5,251 nucleotides of DNA from Syntrophomonadaceae bacterium. Its GTDB lineage: Bacteria > Bacillota > Syntrophomonadia > Syntrophomonadales > Syntrophomonadaceae. Below, piece after piece: positions 1-5,251 of the stretch. The notes under the pieces are model-generated. The model saw nothing but the letters and a program-made list of their open reading frames with translations. It searched no databases and was not told the DNA's origin. The stretch covers positions 1-5,251 of the forward strand of contig JAQUBU010000177.1 in the NCBI GenBank assembly GCA_028686565.1. The letters run 5' to 3'. How positions within the stretch are numbered: position 1 is the first letter of the stretch; the number at the start of each line of letters is the position of its first letter. The position numbers and the translations under genes were made by a program.

Positions 1-695
1 CAGTTTTGGATATCCCGCAGGAAAAGAAGAAAGTTGCTGATGTGCAAACTCATCGCAATATCTTTGATTCTGATTATGCCGCATTGTACCATCCATGGCT
101 GCAGGTATTTGATCCCCTCGACAAACGGAACATATTTATTCCCCCTTCTGGCTCAGTAATAGGCATCTACGCTCGCAGCGATACCAGCCGGGGTGTTCAT
201 AAGGCACCTGCCAATGAAGTCGTCCGCGCATGTGTAGGACTTGATTGCCAGTACAATAAAGGTGAACAAGACATACTAAATCCCAAGGGAGTAAACTTAA
301 TTCGCTTTTTCACCGGGCAGGGTATACGAGTATGGGGAGCACGTACTGCCAGTTCAAATTCAATTTGGAAATATATCAACGTAAGAAGACTATTTATTTT
401 CCTCGAGCAATCCATTAAAAATGGCAGCAACTGGGTAGTGTTTGAACCTAATGATGAAAAACTGTGGGCTCGGGTACAACGTACCATCTATAGTTTCTTA
501 AATGGAGTATGGCGGACCGGTGCTTTGATGGGCGGTACTCCCGATGAAGCATTTTTTGTAAAAGTGGATCGATCCACGATGTCCCAGGATGATATAGATA
601 ATGGAAGGCTCATTTGCCTTATCGGCGTTTCACCGGTTAAACCGGCTGAGTTTGTAATCTTCAGAATTACTCAGAAGACGGCTGATAGTGAATAA
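1..695 (+). CDS. Contractile tail sheath protein, C-terminal part (5' end outside window)
   Basis: This is the sheath subunit of a contractile injection system; it surrounds the inner tube and shortens to drive the tube into a target. The reading frame is open from the left edge (first full codon at base 3) and ends with TAA at 693-695, so the N-terminal part lies upstream. The TTG at base 6 is not a real start: it has no ribosome site and begins mid-domain. Numbering from that codon, the conserved sheath C-terminal signature is present: PPSG (46-49), an AR-x-D-x-x-RGV-x-KAPAN stretch (56-70), LNPKGVN (91-97), VWGART (109-114), VFEPND (145-150), a GALMGGTPDEAFFV stretch (172-185) and GVSPVKPAEF near the end (207-216). 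These motifs are typical of phage and PVC/Afp sheaths. The tube gene follows 41 bases downstream, the usual sheath-tube order. The family assignment is very secure; which sheath paralogue it is cannot be told. Confidence 0.95.
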   Translation, partial: VLDIPQEKKKVADVQTHRNIFDSDYAALYHPWLQVFDPLDKRNIFIPPSGSVIGIYARSDTSRGVHKAPANEVVRACVGLDCQYNKGEQDILNPKGVNLIRFFTGQGIRVWGARTASSNSIWKYINVRRLFIFLEQSIKNGSNWVVFEPNDEKLWARVQRTIYSFLNGVWRTGALMGGTPDEAFFVKVDRSTMSQDDIDNGRLICLIGVSPVKPAEFVIFRITQKTADSE

Positions 696-721
696 GGTAG
701 AATCAACTTATAAGTGTCTTG

Positions 722-731
722 AAAGGAGAGG
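722..731 (+). promoter_or_regulatory. Strong Shine-Dalgarno sequence of the tube gene
   Basis: The purine stretch AAAGGAGAGG lies about 5 bases before ATG 737. It decides the start: an in-frame TTG at 719 would place this ribosome site inside the coding region. Such a strong site fits a subunit needed in many copies. Confidence 0.8.
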
Positions 732-736
732 AAAAA

Positions 737-1174
737 ATGGCTGATCGCGTTGATCCGTACAGGAGTTATCGTTTTGCTATAGAGATTGATGGAATTACTG
801 AAGCATATTTTACCGAAGTAGTTGGTATCGAGGCATCCTTTGATGTAATTGAATTTCGCAGTGGTGACATGGGCTCAGGTTACTGGAAAATGCCGGGCTT
901 GTTCAGGAATACTACCGTTACCTTGAAGCAGGGGGTAACCGACAATATGGAATTATGGGAATGGTTTAAGACCGAGCCGATCATGTCAGGTGCAATTGAA
1001 AGGAAAGATGTTACTGTTAAAGCCATGGACGACCAATCTGCAGAGTTGGCGGTTTGGACATTTTATGATGCCTGGCCCTGTAAATATATTTCCGGCAATT
1101 TTAATGCTAGTGAATCAGGAGTTCTTATTGAATCAGTGGAAATAGCTTATGAAGGATTCATGAGATCCAAGTAA
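737..1174 (+). CDS. Contractile injection system tail tube protein (gp19-like, Pvc1/Afp1 type)
   Basis: This encodes a 145-residue inner tube protein that polymerises into stacked hexameric rings inside the sheath. The N-terminus, DPYRSYRFAIEIDGITEAYF, followed by TEVVGIEA, is the hallmark of the T4 gp19-like tube family: the opening beta strand with F-x-x-EIDG and the 'F-x-EV-x-G-(I/L)-EA' turn. Further family features are the LKQGVTDNMELWEWF stretch around residues 69-83, the central W-x-FYDAWP motif, and the C-terminal 'ESVEIAYEGF' strand. The length is normal for the family. ATG 737 is preferred over the in-frame TTG 719 because of the ribosome site at 722-731. The protein is paralogous to the product of 1879-2316. 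Its place directly after the sheath and its strong ribosome site suggest that it is the main, high-copy tube subunit. It is followed by a possible attenuator, which would lower expression of the genes beyond. Confidence 0.93.
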   Translation: MADRVDPYRSYRFAIEIDGITEAYFTEVVGIEASFDVIEFRSGDMGSGYWKMPGLFRNTTVTLKQGVTDNMELWEWFKTEPIMSGAIERKDVTVKAMDDQSAELAVWTFYDAWPCKYISGNFNASESGVLIESVEIAYEGFMRSK

Positions 1175-1181
1175 GGTATGT

Positions 1182-1235
1182 AAAACAAGGGGATAGAGTC
1201 GGAAACTTAGTTTTCCCTTCTTTCCTCTTGTTTTT
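1182..1235 (+). terminator. Candidate intrinsic terminator or attenuator after the tube gene
   Basis: AAAACAAGGGGA (1182-1193) pairs with TCCTCTTGTTTT (1223-1234), giving a 12-bp stem with one G-T pair; the 3' arm runs into five Ts. The 29-base loop can itself fold: GGAAAC (1201-1206) faces GTTTTCC (1210-1216) with one bulged T. The site lies in the only sizeable gap of the operon (1175-1304). Genes continue on the same strand, so partial read-through (attenuation) is more likely than full termination. The stem is A/T-rich and the loop long, so this is a moderate call from sequence alone. Confidence 0.5.
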
Positions 1236-1304
1236 ATAAATACTATGGCAATAGAGAAAAATAAACGCATTAAAAACAAAAAGCAGGAACGGGGGCTAGA
1301 AAAA

Positions 1305-1664
1305 ATGTCTTTCCAAACCGAATTCGATTTTGAACTTCCTAAAGGCTATATAGATGAAAATGGAACCCTGCATCGCAAAGGTACAATGCGTCTGGCTACA
1401 GCAGCAGATGAAATCCTGCCCATGCGTGACCCGCGGGTACAGCAAAATCCAGGTTACCTTACTATAATTTTGCTTTCCCGGGTAATTATCAAGTTGGGGG
1501 ATCTGAGAGCGATTGACACCAAAGTAATTGAAAAATTATTTACCGCTGACCTGACTTTTTTACAGGACTATTATCAGCGCATTAATGAACTGGAGACACC
1601 AAATATAAGAGTGGTATGTCCTAAATGTGAACATGAGTTTGAGACTGAAATAAATTTTATCTGA
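1305..1664 (+). CDS. Phage-tail/baseplate assembly protein of contractile injection system, CxxC knuckle
   Basis: This encodes a 119-residue protein that resembles the small 'phage tail assembly' / T4-baseplate-like proteins found between the tube genes of extracellular injection systems. It begins MSFQTEFDFELPKGYIDENG, followed by HRKGTMRLATAADEI and a P-x-x-DPRVQQNPGYLTIILLSRVI segment, all typical of that family. The middle is predicted helical (LGDLRAIDTKVIEKLF, then LTFLQDYYQRIN). The C-terminus has a single CPKC pair (residues 105 and 108), which looks like half a zinc ribbon and may bind metal between subunits. ATG 1305 is chosen because the G-rich CAGGAACGGGGG lies just upstream; an in-frame ATG at 1245 has no ribosome site and would add a lysine-rich tail. 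The stop overlaps the next start (TGATG). A role as an assembly chaperone is inferred from position and family; it has not been shown. Confidence 0.8.
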   Translation: MSFQTEFDFELPKGYIDENGTLHRKGTMRLATAADEILPMRDPRVQQNPGYLTIILLSRVIIKLGDLRAIDTKVIEKLFTADLTFLQDYYQRINELETPNIRVVCPKCEHEFETEINFI

Positions 1665-1694
1665 TGGGCGGCGGGATAAAGTCATACCCGGCTG
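1652..1694 (+). promoter_or_regulatory. Candidate -1 ribosomal frameshift site (slippery heptamer plus stem)
   Basis: In the reading frame of the assembly gene the bases read A AAT TTT (1652-1658), a heptamer of the X XXY YYZ type. It lies one sense codon (ATC) before the TGA at 1662-1664. A -1 slip there would continue as TAT CTG ATG, in frame with the downstream DUF6760-like gene, giving a fusion of about 188 residues. Ten bases further on, CGGCGGG (1669-1675) can pair with CCCGGCTG (1687-1694), with one bulged G and one G-T pair. Phage tail chaperones (lambda G and G-T) use the same arrangement. The heptamer could be chance, and the TGATG overlap offers simple reinitiation instead. Confidence 0.35.
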
Positions 1695-1870
1695 ACAAGA
1701 TTTATCAAGAGGTAGCTTTTATTGCATATTATATGCACTGGCCTCATGATCAGATCATGTCGATGGAACACCGGGACCGCCGCAGATGGTGTGAAGAAAT
1801 ATCCCAGATCAACCGCCGCCTGAATGATGAACCGGAGAATATGTTTGATGTTTTTAACAAGAAGAGGTGA
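1664..1870 (+). CDS. Small DUF6760-like injection-system protein
   Basis: This encodes a 68-residue protein that resembles the short DUF6760-type proteins usually found beside the tube genes of contractile injection systems; the family name is from memory. The visible features are a helical EVAFIAYYMHWPHDQIMSME segment (about residues 16-35), an acid/base-rich HRDRRRWCEEISQINRRLND helix (about 36-55), and no signal peptide or membrane segment. The ATG overlaps the preceding TGA by one base, and no good Shine-Dalgarno sequence precedes it. Translation therefore probably depends on the upstream gene, by reinitiation or by the possible -1 frameshift at 1652-1658. Its TGA (1868-1870) lies within the ribosome site of the next gene, so three genes are translationally linked. 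Role inferred: a tail or baseplate assembly factor, perhaps the 'T' part of a G/GT-like chaperone pair. No enzymatic motif is seen. Confidence 0.75.
   Translation: MGGGIKSYPADKIYQEVAFIAYYMHWPHDQIMSMEHRDRRRWCEEISQINRRLNDEPENMFDVFNKKR
1864..1870 (+). promoter_or_regulatory. Shine-Dalgarno sequence overlapping the preceding stop codon
   Basis: GAGGTGA is a full-length match to the 16S tail. It lies 8 bases before ATG 1879 and contains the stop of the DUF6760-like gene. It supports ATG 1879 over the in-frame GTG at 1867, which is inside the site itself. Confidence 0.7.
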
Positions 1871-1878
1871 ACTCCCGC

Positions 1879-2316
1879 ATGACTGCTAAAACCTATCCTA
1901 ACACCGCATTCCGCTTTCAGGTGGAAATCGATGGTTTGTTGGTGGCGGGCTTTTCAGAAGTAATGGGACTGGAAGCGGAAACTGAGGTTGAGATATACCG
2001 GGAAGGTGGTGTCAATGATTTTGCACATCACTTTATCAAAGTTCAAAGATATCCCAACCTGATTCTAAAGCGTGGGATTACTAATTCTGTTGAACTCTGG
2101 AACTGGTATGAAGGGGTTGCTTTGGGTAATATCACCCGCAAAAACGGTTCGATAATATTGTTAAATCCCAAAGGGCAGGAAAGTTTTCGATGGAATTTTT
2201 TTAATTCCTTTCCGGTGAAATGGATAGGGCCACAGTTAAGCTCGATAAGCAGTGAAGTAGCCATTGAAACTTTGGAAATTGTTCATCAGGGCCTAAAAAC
2301 CATGGCACCGAGTTGA
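1879..2316 (+). CDS. Second tail tube-family protein (Pvc5/Afp5-like tube initiator)
   Basis: This 145-residue paralogue of the tube protein at 737-1174 has the same opening pattern, TAFRFQVEIDGLLVAGFSEV, followed by GLEAETEVEIYREGGVND. The latter insertion is typical of the Pvc5/Afp5 branch, in which an acidic/glycine loop precedes the strand carrying IKVQRYPNLILKRGIT. The W-x-WYEG helix and the closing ETLEIVHQGL strand are also conserved. In PVC/Afp particles such a protein forms the first tube ring on the baseplate hub, and I infer the same role here. The start is ATG 1879, set by GAGGTGA at 1864-1870; GTG 1867 would add four residues. It is separated from the giant repeat gene by about 52 bases without a clear terminator. 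The family call is secure. The initiator-versus-main-tube assignment rests on the loop pattern and gene order. Confidence 0.9.
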   Translation: MTAKTYPNTAFRFQVEIDGLLVAGFSEVMGLEAETEVEIYREGGVNDFAHHFIKVQRYPNLILKRGITNSVELWNWYEGVALGNITRKNGSIILLNPKGQESFRWNFFNSFPVKWIGPQLSSISSEVAIETLEIVHQGLKTMAPS

Positions 2317-2356
2317 GTTCAGGAACTGAAGTCTTATTGCCTGGGCAGTTTGAGAT

Positions 2357-2367
2357 GGAGGGCGGGG
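2357..2367 (+). promoter_or_regulatory. Shine-Dalgarno sequence of the giant repeat gene
   Basis: GGAGGGCGGGG precedes three in-frame start options. The GGAGGG core is 6 bases from TTG 2369, an ideal spacing, but 15 bases from ATG 2378 and 18 from ATG 2381. This favours the TTG start, although the ATG pair remains possible using the GGGG part. Confidence 0.55.
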
Positions 2368-2368
2368 T

Positions 2369-5251
2369 TTGATTCAAATGATGAAGCCCAGTTTTCAGCT
2401 GGCAAAAAGTGGAACAAGTCATCAGAGTTTTGCCGCCAAAATTCGAAGAAAATATGCTCGGGCGGGATTATTGGGCTGGAGATCTTTATCCCTAATTTTC
2501 AGATCCAATAGCATTGGAATAAGCAATGAAGATGTCTCATTACAGCCTTTTATGATAAATATCAAATTGCAGTTTTCCAAGCTGCGGGAGCAAAAAAATG
2601 CTTTGCAGACCCTGCAGAAACTGCTTTTTTACCAAATAAGCCTGAATGATAAGCCAAATTCCCACAGAAGACAAGAAACAAATCCCCAAATTACTCAATC
2701 TTATTTAGAATGGAACAAACATATAAGCAATCAGAAAAAGCTTGGAGCAAGTGCGACCAGCAGTTATCGGCAAATTACCCCGTACATATATCCAACCCCC
2801 CAATTTAAAAGGCAAGCGAAATCAGGAAGCGAACGGGAAATAATAAGATATCTGAAGAACAGGGTGCAGCTTGTCGAGCAATCTGCGGCTTTATGGCGTG
2901 ATAACTGGAATTATGCAGACAGATCCAAGCCGCAATCAAAGACAAGCCAAAAAAATCGATTTAGCACGTATGAGCAGAGGTTATATCCAGCAACTGACAT
3001 CTATGCTTGGCGTACTGGCAAATCACCTATGAATATGGGCATAAAGCCAGGAGACGCTGCTTCTTTCCTTTTTCCTTTGACATTGCAAACTATTTATAAT
3101 GAAAAAGAAGGTTCGGCAGCAAAAGCGGAACAGAAGATAGAGCAGCTTGTACAACAATTGCTTTTATGGCAGGTAATCAAAGGACAGGAAGCCCGAAACC
3201 TGCCGGTCGGCAATGGGGAAAGCATAATAAACCAATATCCAGCCCAAATCCCGCAGCAAAGCGTAAATATCCGGCATAAACTGCTCAAGCAAAGAAGCAA
3301 TAGAGCGTCTAATTATCCGCTGTTCTTTGGCAAAGAACAAATTCGTGGAGTTGAGCCGGTCAAGAGACAATATGATAAATTGCAGAGTTTGCTCAACCAG
3401 GAAGCAGCTAAAGCCAATATCGCTTTAACAGTCAAAGAAAAGCAAGCCCTGCGAAGCAGGCAATTGAATAGAAATTACCCGGTTAATCAATGGGGATTTA
3501 AAGAGCAGGCAGGTCTGACTGCTCCCGTAATCGGGAAAACCGGGCACAGGAGCGACATCCTGAGCCTTATGATTTACCTGAAGCCCAGTATTTTCAAACA
3601 ATATATGATGGGCAGGCAAACAGCCCCGGTCCTGAGCGATTACCCGTTAAAAACGAATATTTTGAACAGTAACCGGGAGAAGCTGACAGTAAGATTAATA
3701 AGAGAAAGCATAAAAGAACAAAGCAGTCTGAAGCCATGGGCTGGAACAAATAAAAACAGAGCAAGGCAATCAAGCTTTCCATCGCCATTCAGAGCTGGAA
3801 TCATGCCAGATAAATCAGGCTATCCAGGCAGCAGCGGGAGAGAAATTGGTTCTGCAGCTCAAACAGGAATCAGCAATTATTTAAACATCAACCCGTACCT
3901 ATACCTGACACCCCAATACAGAAGACGAGCGGAATCAGGAAGAGAACGGGAAATGGCAAGGTACATAGAAAACCGGATGCCGTTTAGTGAGCAAACTGCT
4001 GGTTTGAAGCGTAATAACCGGAACTATGAAACCAGGCCGCAGTCAATAAAGATAAAACAGCAAACTCCAATAGCCTTCCATGAGCAGAACGTATATACAG
4101 TACCATATACCCCTAATACCATGGTGACAGGCAGAGTACCTGTACATAGAGCTGTGAAGCCGGGAGATTTCAATACTTATTCCTTACCGCCGCTGCAAAC
4201 TAATTATATGGAAAAAGAAGGTTCGGCAGCACAAGCGGAACAGAAGATAGTGCAGCTGGTACAACAATTGCTTTTATGGCAGGTAATCAAAGACCAGGAA
4301 GCCCGAAACCAGCCGGTTGGCAATGGGGAAAGCATAATAAACCAATATCCAGCCCAATTAAAGAAGAAAAGCATAAACAGGCAGCAAAAGTTTATAACGC
4401 AGAGCAGAAGTAAAGAAACCAATGCACATCTGCTGGTTGGCAGAGTACAGGTTCGCGGAGTGAATCCGGTCAAGAGACAATATGACAAATTGCAGAGCCT
4501 GGTCAATAAAGAAGCAGCTAAGGCCAATATCGCTTTAACAGTCAGAGAAAAACAAGCCCTGCGAAGCAGGCAATTGAATAGAAATTATCCGGTTAATCAA
4601 TTGGGATTTAAAGAGCAGCCAGATCTGACTGCCTCCGTAATCGGGAAAAACGGGAACAGGAGCGACATCCTGAGCCTTATGATTTACCTGAAGCCCAGTA
4701 TTTTCAAACAATACATGATGGGCAGGAAAACAGCCCCGGTCCTGAGCGATTACCCGTTAAAAACGAATATTTTGAACAGTAAGCGGGAGAAGCTGACAGC
4801 AAGATTAATAAAAGAAAGCATAAAAGAACAAAGCAGTCTGAAACCATGGGCTGGAACAAATGAAAACAGAGCAAGGCAATCAAGTGTCCAATCTCCACTG
4901 AGAGCCGGAATCATGCCAAATAGATTAAGCTATCCAGGCAGCAGCGGGAGAGAATTCGGATCTGCAGCTCAAACAGGAATCAGCAATTATTTAAACATCA
5001 ACCCGTACATATACCTGACACCCCAATACAGGAAACGAGCGGAATCAGGAAGAGAACGGGAAATAGCAACGTACATAGAAAAACGGGTTTCGTTTAGTGA
5101 GCAAATTGCTGGTTTGAAGCATAATAACCAGAACTATGAAACCAGGCAGCAGTCAATAAAGATAAAACAACAAGCTCCAATAGCCTCCCATGAGCAGAAC
5201 GTATATACAGTACCATATACCCCTAATACCATGGAGACAGGCAGAGTACCC
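2369..5251 (+). CDS. Giant basic tandem-repeat protein of unknown function, 3' end outside window
   Basis: I do not recognise this protein. The frame is open from TTG 2369 (alternatives ATG 2378 or 2381) to the right edge: at least 961 codons and no stop. The first 50 or so residues are basic (KIRRKYARAG). A diverged half-unit follows (about 72-137), then in-frame repeats of about 370 residues. Each unit has an amphipathic helix (AEQKIEQLVQQLLLWQ in copy 1), a KRQYDKLQSL...EAAKANIALTV segment, a SDILSLMIYLKPSIFKQYMMG helix, a GYPGSSGRE turn, and a NPYLYLTPQYRRR...GRERE segment. By hand count one unit has about 59 K+R against 27 D+E, so it is strongly basic. I see no cysteine, signal peptide, membrane span or catalytic motif. 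The coding strand is A/purine-rich. Its place after the tube genes suggests an injection-system accessory or structural protein; cargo or tape measure are alternatives without direct support. Confidence 0.85.
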   Translation, partial: MIQMMKPSFQLAKSGTSHQSFAAKIRRKYARAGLLGWRSLSLIFRSNSIGISNEDVSLQPFMINIKLQFSKLREQKNALQTLQKLLFYQISLNDKPNSHRRQETNPQITQSYLEWNKHISNQKKLGASATSSYRQITPYIYPTPQFKRQAKSGSEREIIRYLKNRVQLVEQSAALWRDNWNYADRSKPQSKTSQKNRFSTYEQRLYPATDIYAWRTGKSPMNMGIKPGDAASFLFPLTLQTIYNEKEGSAAKAEQKIEQLVQQLLLWQVIKGQEARNLPVGNGESIINQYPAQIPQQSVNIRHKLLKQRSNRASNYPLFFGKEQIRGVEPVKRQYDKLQSLLNQEAAKANIALTVKEKQALRSRQLNRNYPVNQWGFKEQAGLTAPVIGKTGHRSDILSLMIYLKPSIFKQYMMGRQTAPVLSDYPLKTNILNSNREKLTVRLIRESIKEQSSLKPWAGTNKNRARQSSFPSPFRAGIMPDKSGYPGSSGREIGSAAQTGISNYLNINPYLYLTPQYRRRAESGREREMARYIENRMPFSEQTAGLKRNNRNYETRPQSIKIKQQTPIAFHEQNVYTVPYTPNTMVTGRVPVHRAVKPGDFNTYSLPPLQTNYMEKEGSAAQAEQKIVQLVQQLLLWQVIKDQEARNQPVGNGESIINQYPAQLKKKSINRQQKFITQSRSKETNAHLLVGRVQVRGVNPVKRQYDKLQSLVNKEAAKANIALTVREKQALRSRQLNRNYPVNQLGFKEQPDLTASVIGKNGNRSDILSLMIYLKPSIFKQYMMGRKTAPVLSDYPLKTNILNSKREKLTARLIKESIKEQSSLKPWAGTNENRARQSSVQSPLRAGIMPNRLSYPGSSGREFGSAAQTGISNYLNINPYIYLTPQYRKRAESGREREIATYIEKRVSFSEQIAGLKHNNQNYETRQQSIKIKQQAPIASHEQNVYTVPYTPNTMETGRVP
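2780..3892 (+). repeat. Tandem coding repeat, copy 1 (1113 bp, 371 codons)
   Basis: This is the first full unit, taken from the CCG codon of the PY-x-Y-x-TPQ motif to the same codon in copy 2. Its first 330 bases are only distantly like copy 2 (about 40% identical protein by eye) and carry one extra codon. From about 3100 onward it is mostly 90-98% identical to copy 2 at a constant offset of 1110, apart from the island at 3244-3350. Unit boundaries are arbitrary, because the array is continuous. Confidence 0.9.
3893..5002 (+). repeat. Tandem coding repeat, copy 2 (1110 bp, 370 codons)
   Basis: The second unit is complete in the window. Sampled stretches against copy 1: 3111-3240 versus 4221-4350 differ at about 7 of 130 bases; 3361-3480 versus 4471-4590 at about 11 of 120; 3541-3660 versus 4651-4770 at 3 of 120. 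The offset is 1110 throughout, so there are no indels. The island at 4354-4460 is far more divergent than either flank. Confidence 0.9.
5003..5251 (+). repeat. Tandem coding repeat, copy 3 (partial, cut by window edge)
   Basis: The start of a third unit matches copy 2 closely at an offset of 1110 (about 85% identical protein by eye), much better than copy 2 matches copy 1 in the same part. The array continues beyond the window, so total copy number is unknown. Confidence 0.88.

Noticed and set aside
197..487. Minus-strand open frame opposite the sheath gene
   Set aside because: The + strand here encodes unmistakable sheath motifs; the antisense product has no recognisable pattern.
1245..1304. 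Upstream ATG 1245 as start of the assembly protein
   Set aside because: It has no Shine-Dalgarno sequence, abuts the terminator-like stem, and would add 20 lysine/arginine-rich residues. The family's usual N-terminus begins at ATG 1305, which has a G-rich ribosome site.
2317..2356. Small inverted repeats (TTCAG/CTGAA and TGCC/GGCA) after the second tube gene
   Set aside because: The stems are only 4-5 bp with 2-3 base loops and no T run, so they are not a credible terminator or operator.
2043..2422. Two minus-strand open frames opposite the second tube gene and its 3' gap
   Set aside because: They are shadows of the tube gene and the start of the giant gene; no ribosome site or family pattern.
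3594..4898. Hydrophobic antisense open frames at 3594-3788 and 4704-4898, and other minus-strand frames at 3094-3370 and 4204-4527
   Set aside because: The first pair is spaced exactly 1110 bases apart and is simply the complement of the same repeat segment. All lie opposite the continuous + frame, lack convincing ribosome sites, and owe their hydrophobicity to the purine-rich coding strand.
2780..5251. CRISPR array or transposon as the cause of the repeats
   Set aside because: The repeat unit is 1110 bp, in frame, continuous and coding, with no short palindromic repeats, spacers, terminal inverted repeats or transposase motifs.
2369..5251. Giant protein as the tape-measure protein
   Set aside because: Tape measures are mostly long helices encoded further downstream in such operons. 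This protein is rich in Pro, Gly and Asn and lacks long heptad stretches. It is not excluded, but unsupported.
2369..5251. Giant protein as a DUF4157-type metalloprotease cargo common near injection systems
   Set aside because: No HExxH motif or typical DUF4157 N-terminus is seen in the visible 961 codons; HEQN in the repeats lacks the second His.

Overview
The window is a slice of a contractile injection system operon of the extracellular type (phage-tail-like, PVC/Afp-like), with all genes on the + strand. From left to right it holds the C-terminal part of a contractile sheath protein (1-695), a 145-residue tail tube protein (737-1174), a candidate attenuating terminator (1182-1235), a small tail/baseplate assembly protein with one CxxC knuckle (1305-1664), a 68-residue DUF6760-like protein (1664-1870), a second 145-residue tube-family protein resembling the Pvc5/Afp5 tube initiator (1879-2316), and a very large repetitive open reading frame that starts near 2369 and runs off the right edge with no stop (at least 961 codons). 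No capsid, terminase, integrase, portal or transposase is visible, which favours a domesticated injection system over a complete prophage. This is inferred from a short slice only.

The first half is tightly packed. The assembly protein and the DUF6760-like protein overlap by one base (TGATG). The DUF6760-like stop lies inside the Shine-Dalgarno sequence of the second tube gene. Sheath and tube would form the contractile body, the Pvc5-like protein would sit where the tube meets the baseplate, and the two small proteins probably act in assembly. A slippery heptamer two codons before the stop of the assembly gene could fuse it to the DUF6760-like frame, as in the G/GT tail chaperones of phages. 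Coupled reinitiation is the simpler alternative.

The second half (2369-5251) is one uninterrupted frame encoding a strongly basic, cysteine-free, N/Q/R/K/S/Y/P-rich protein that I do not recognise. It is built from an in-frame tandem repeat of about 370 residues (1110 bp; the first copy is 1113 bp). The second copy is complete, the third is cut by the window edge, and a short diverged half-unit lies near the N-terminus. Two segments of the unit are 91-98% identical between copies, while a roughly 110-bp island between them has diverged strongly at constant length. This is the part of the window most likely to be undescribed: a giant repeat protein placed right after the tube genes.

The strong purine-rich Shine-Dalgarno sequences, moderate-to-low GC content, TTG/GTG start options and frequent ATA and AGA codons suggest a Firmicute, perhaps an anaerobic Clostridia-type organism. 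That assignment is inference and has low confidence.
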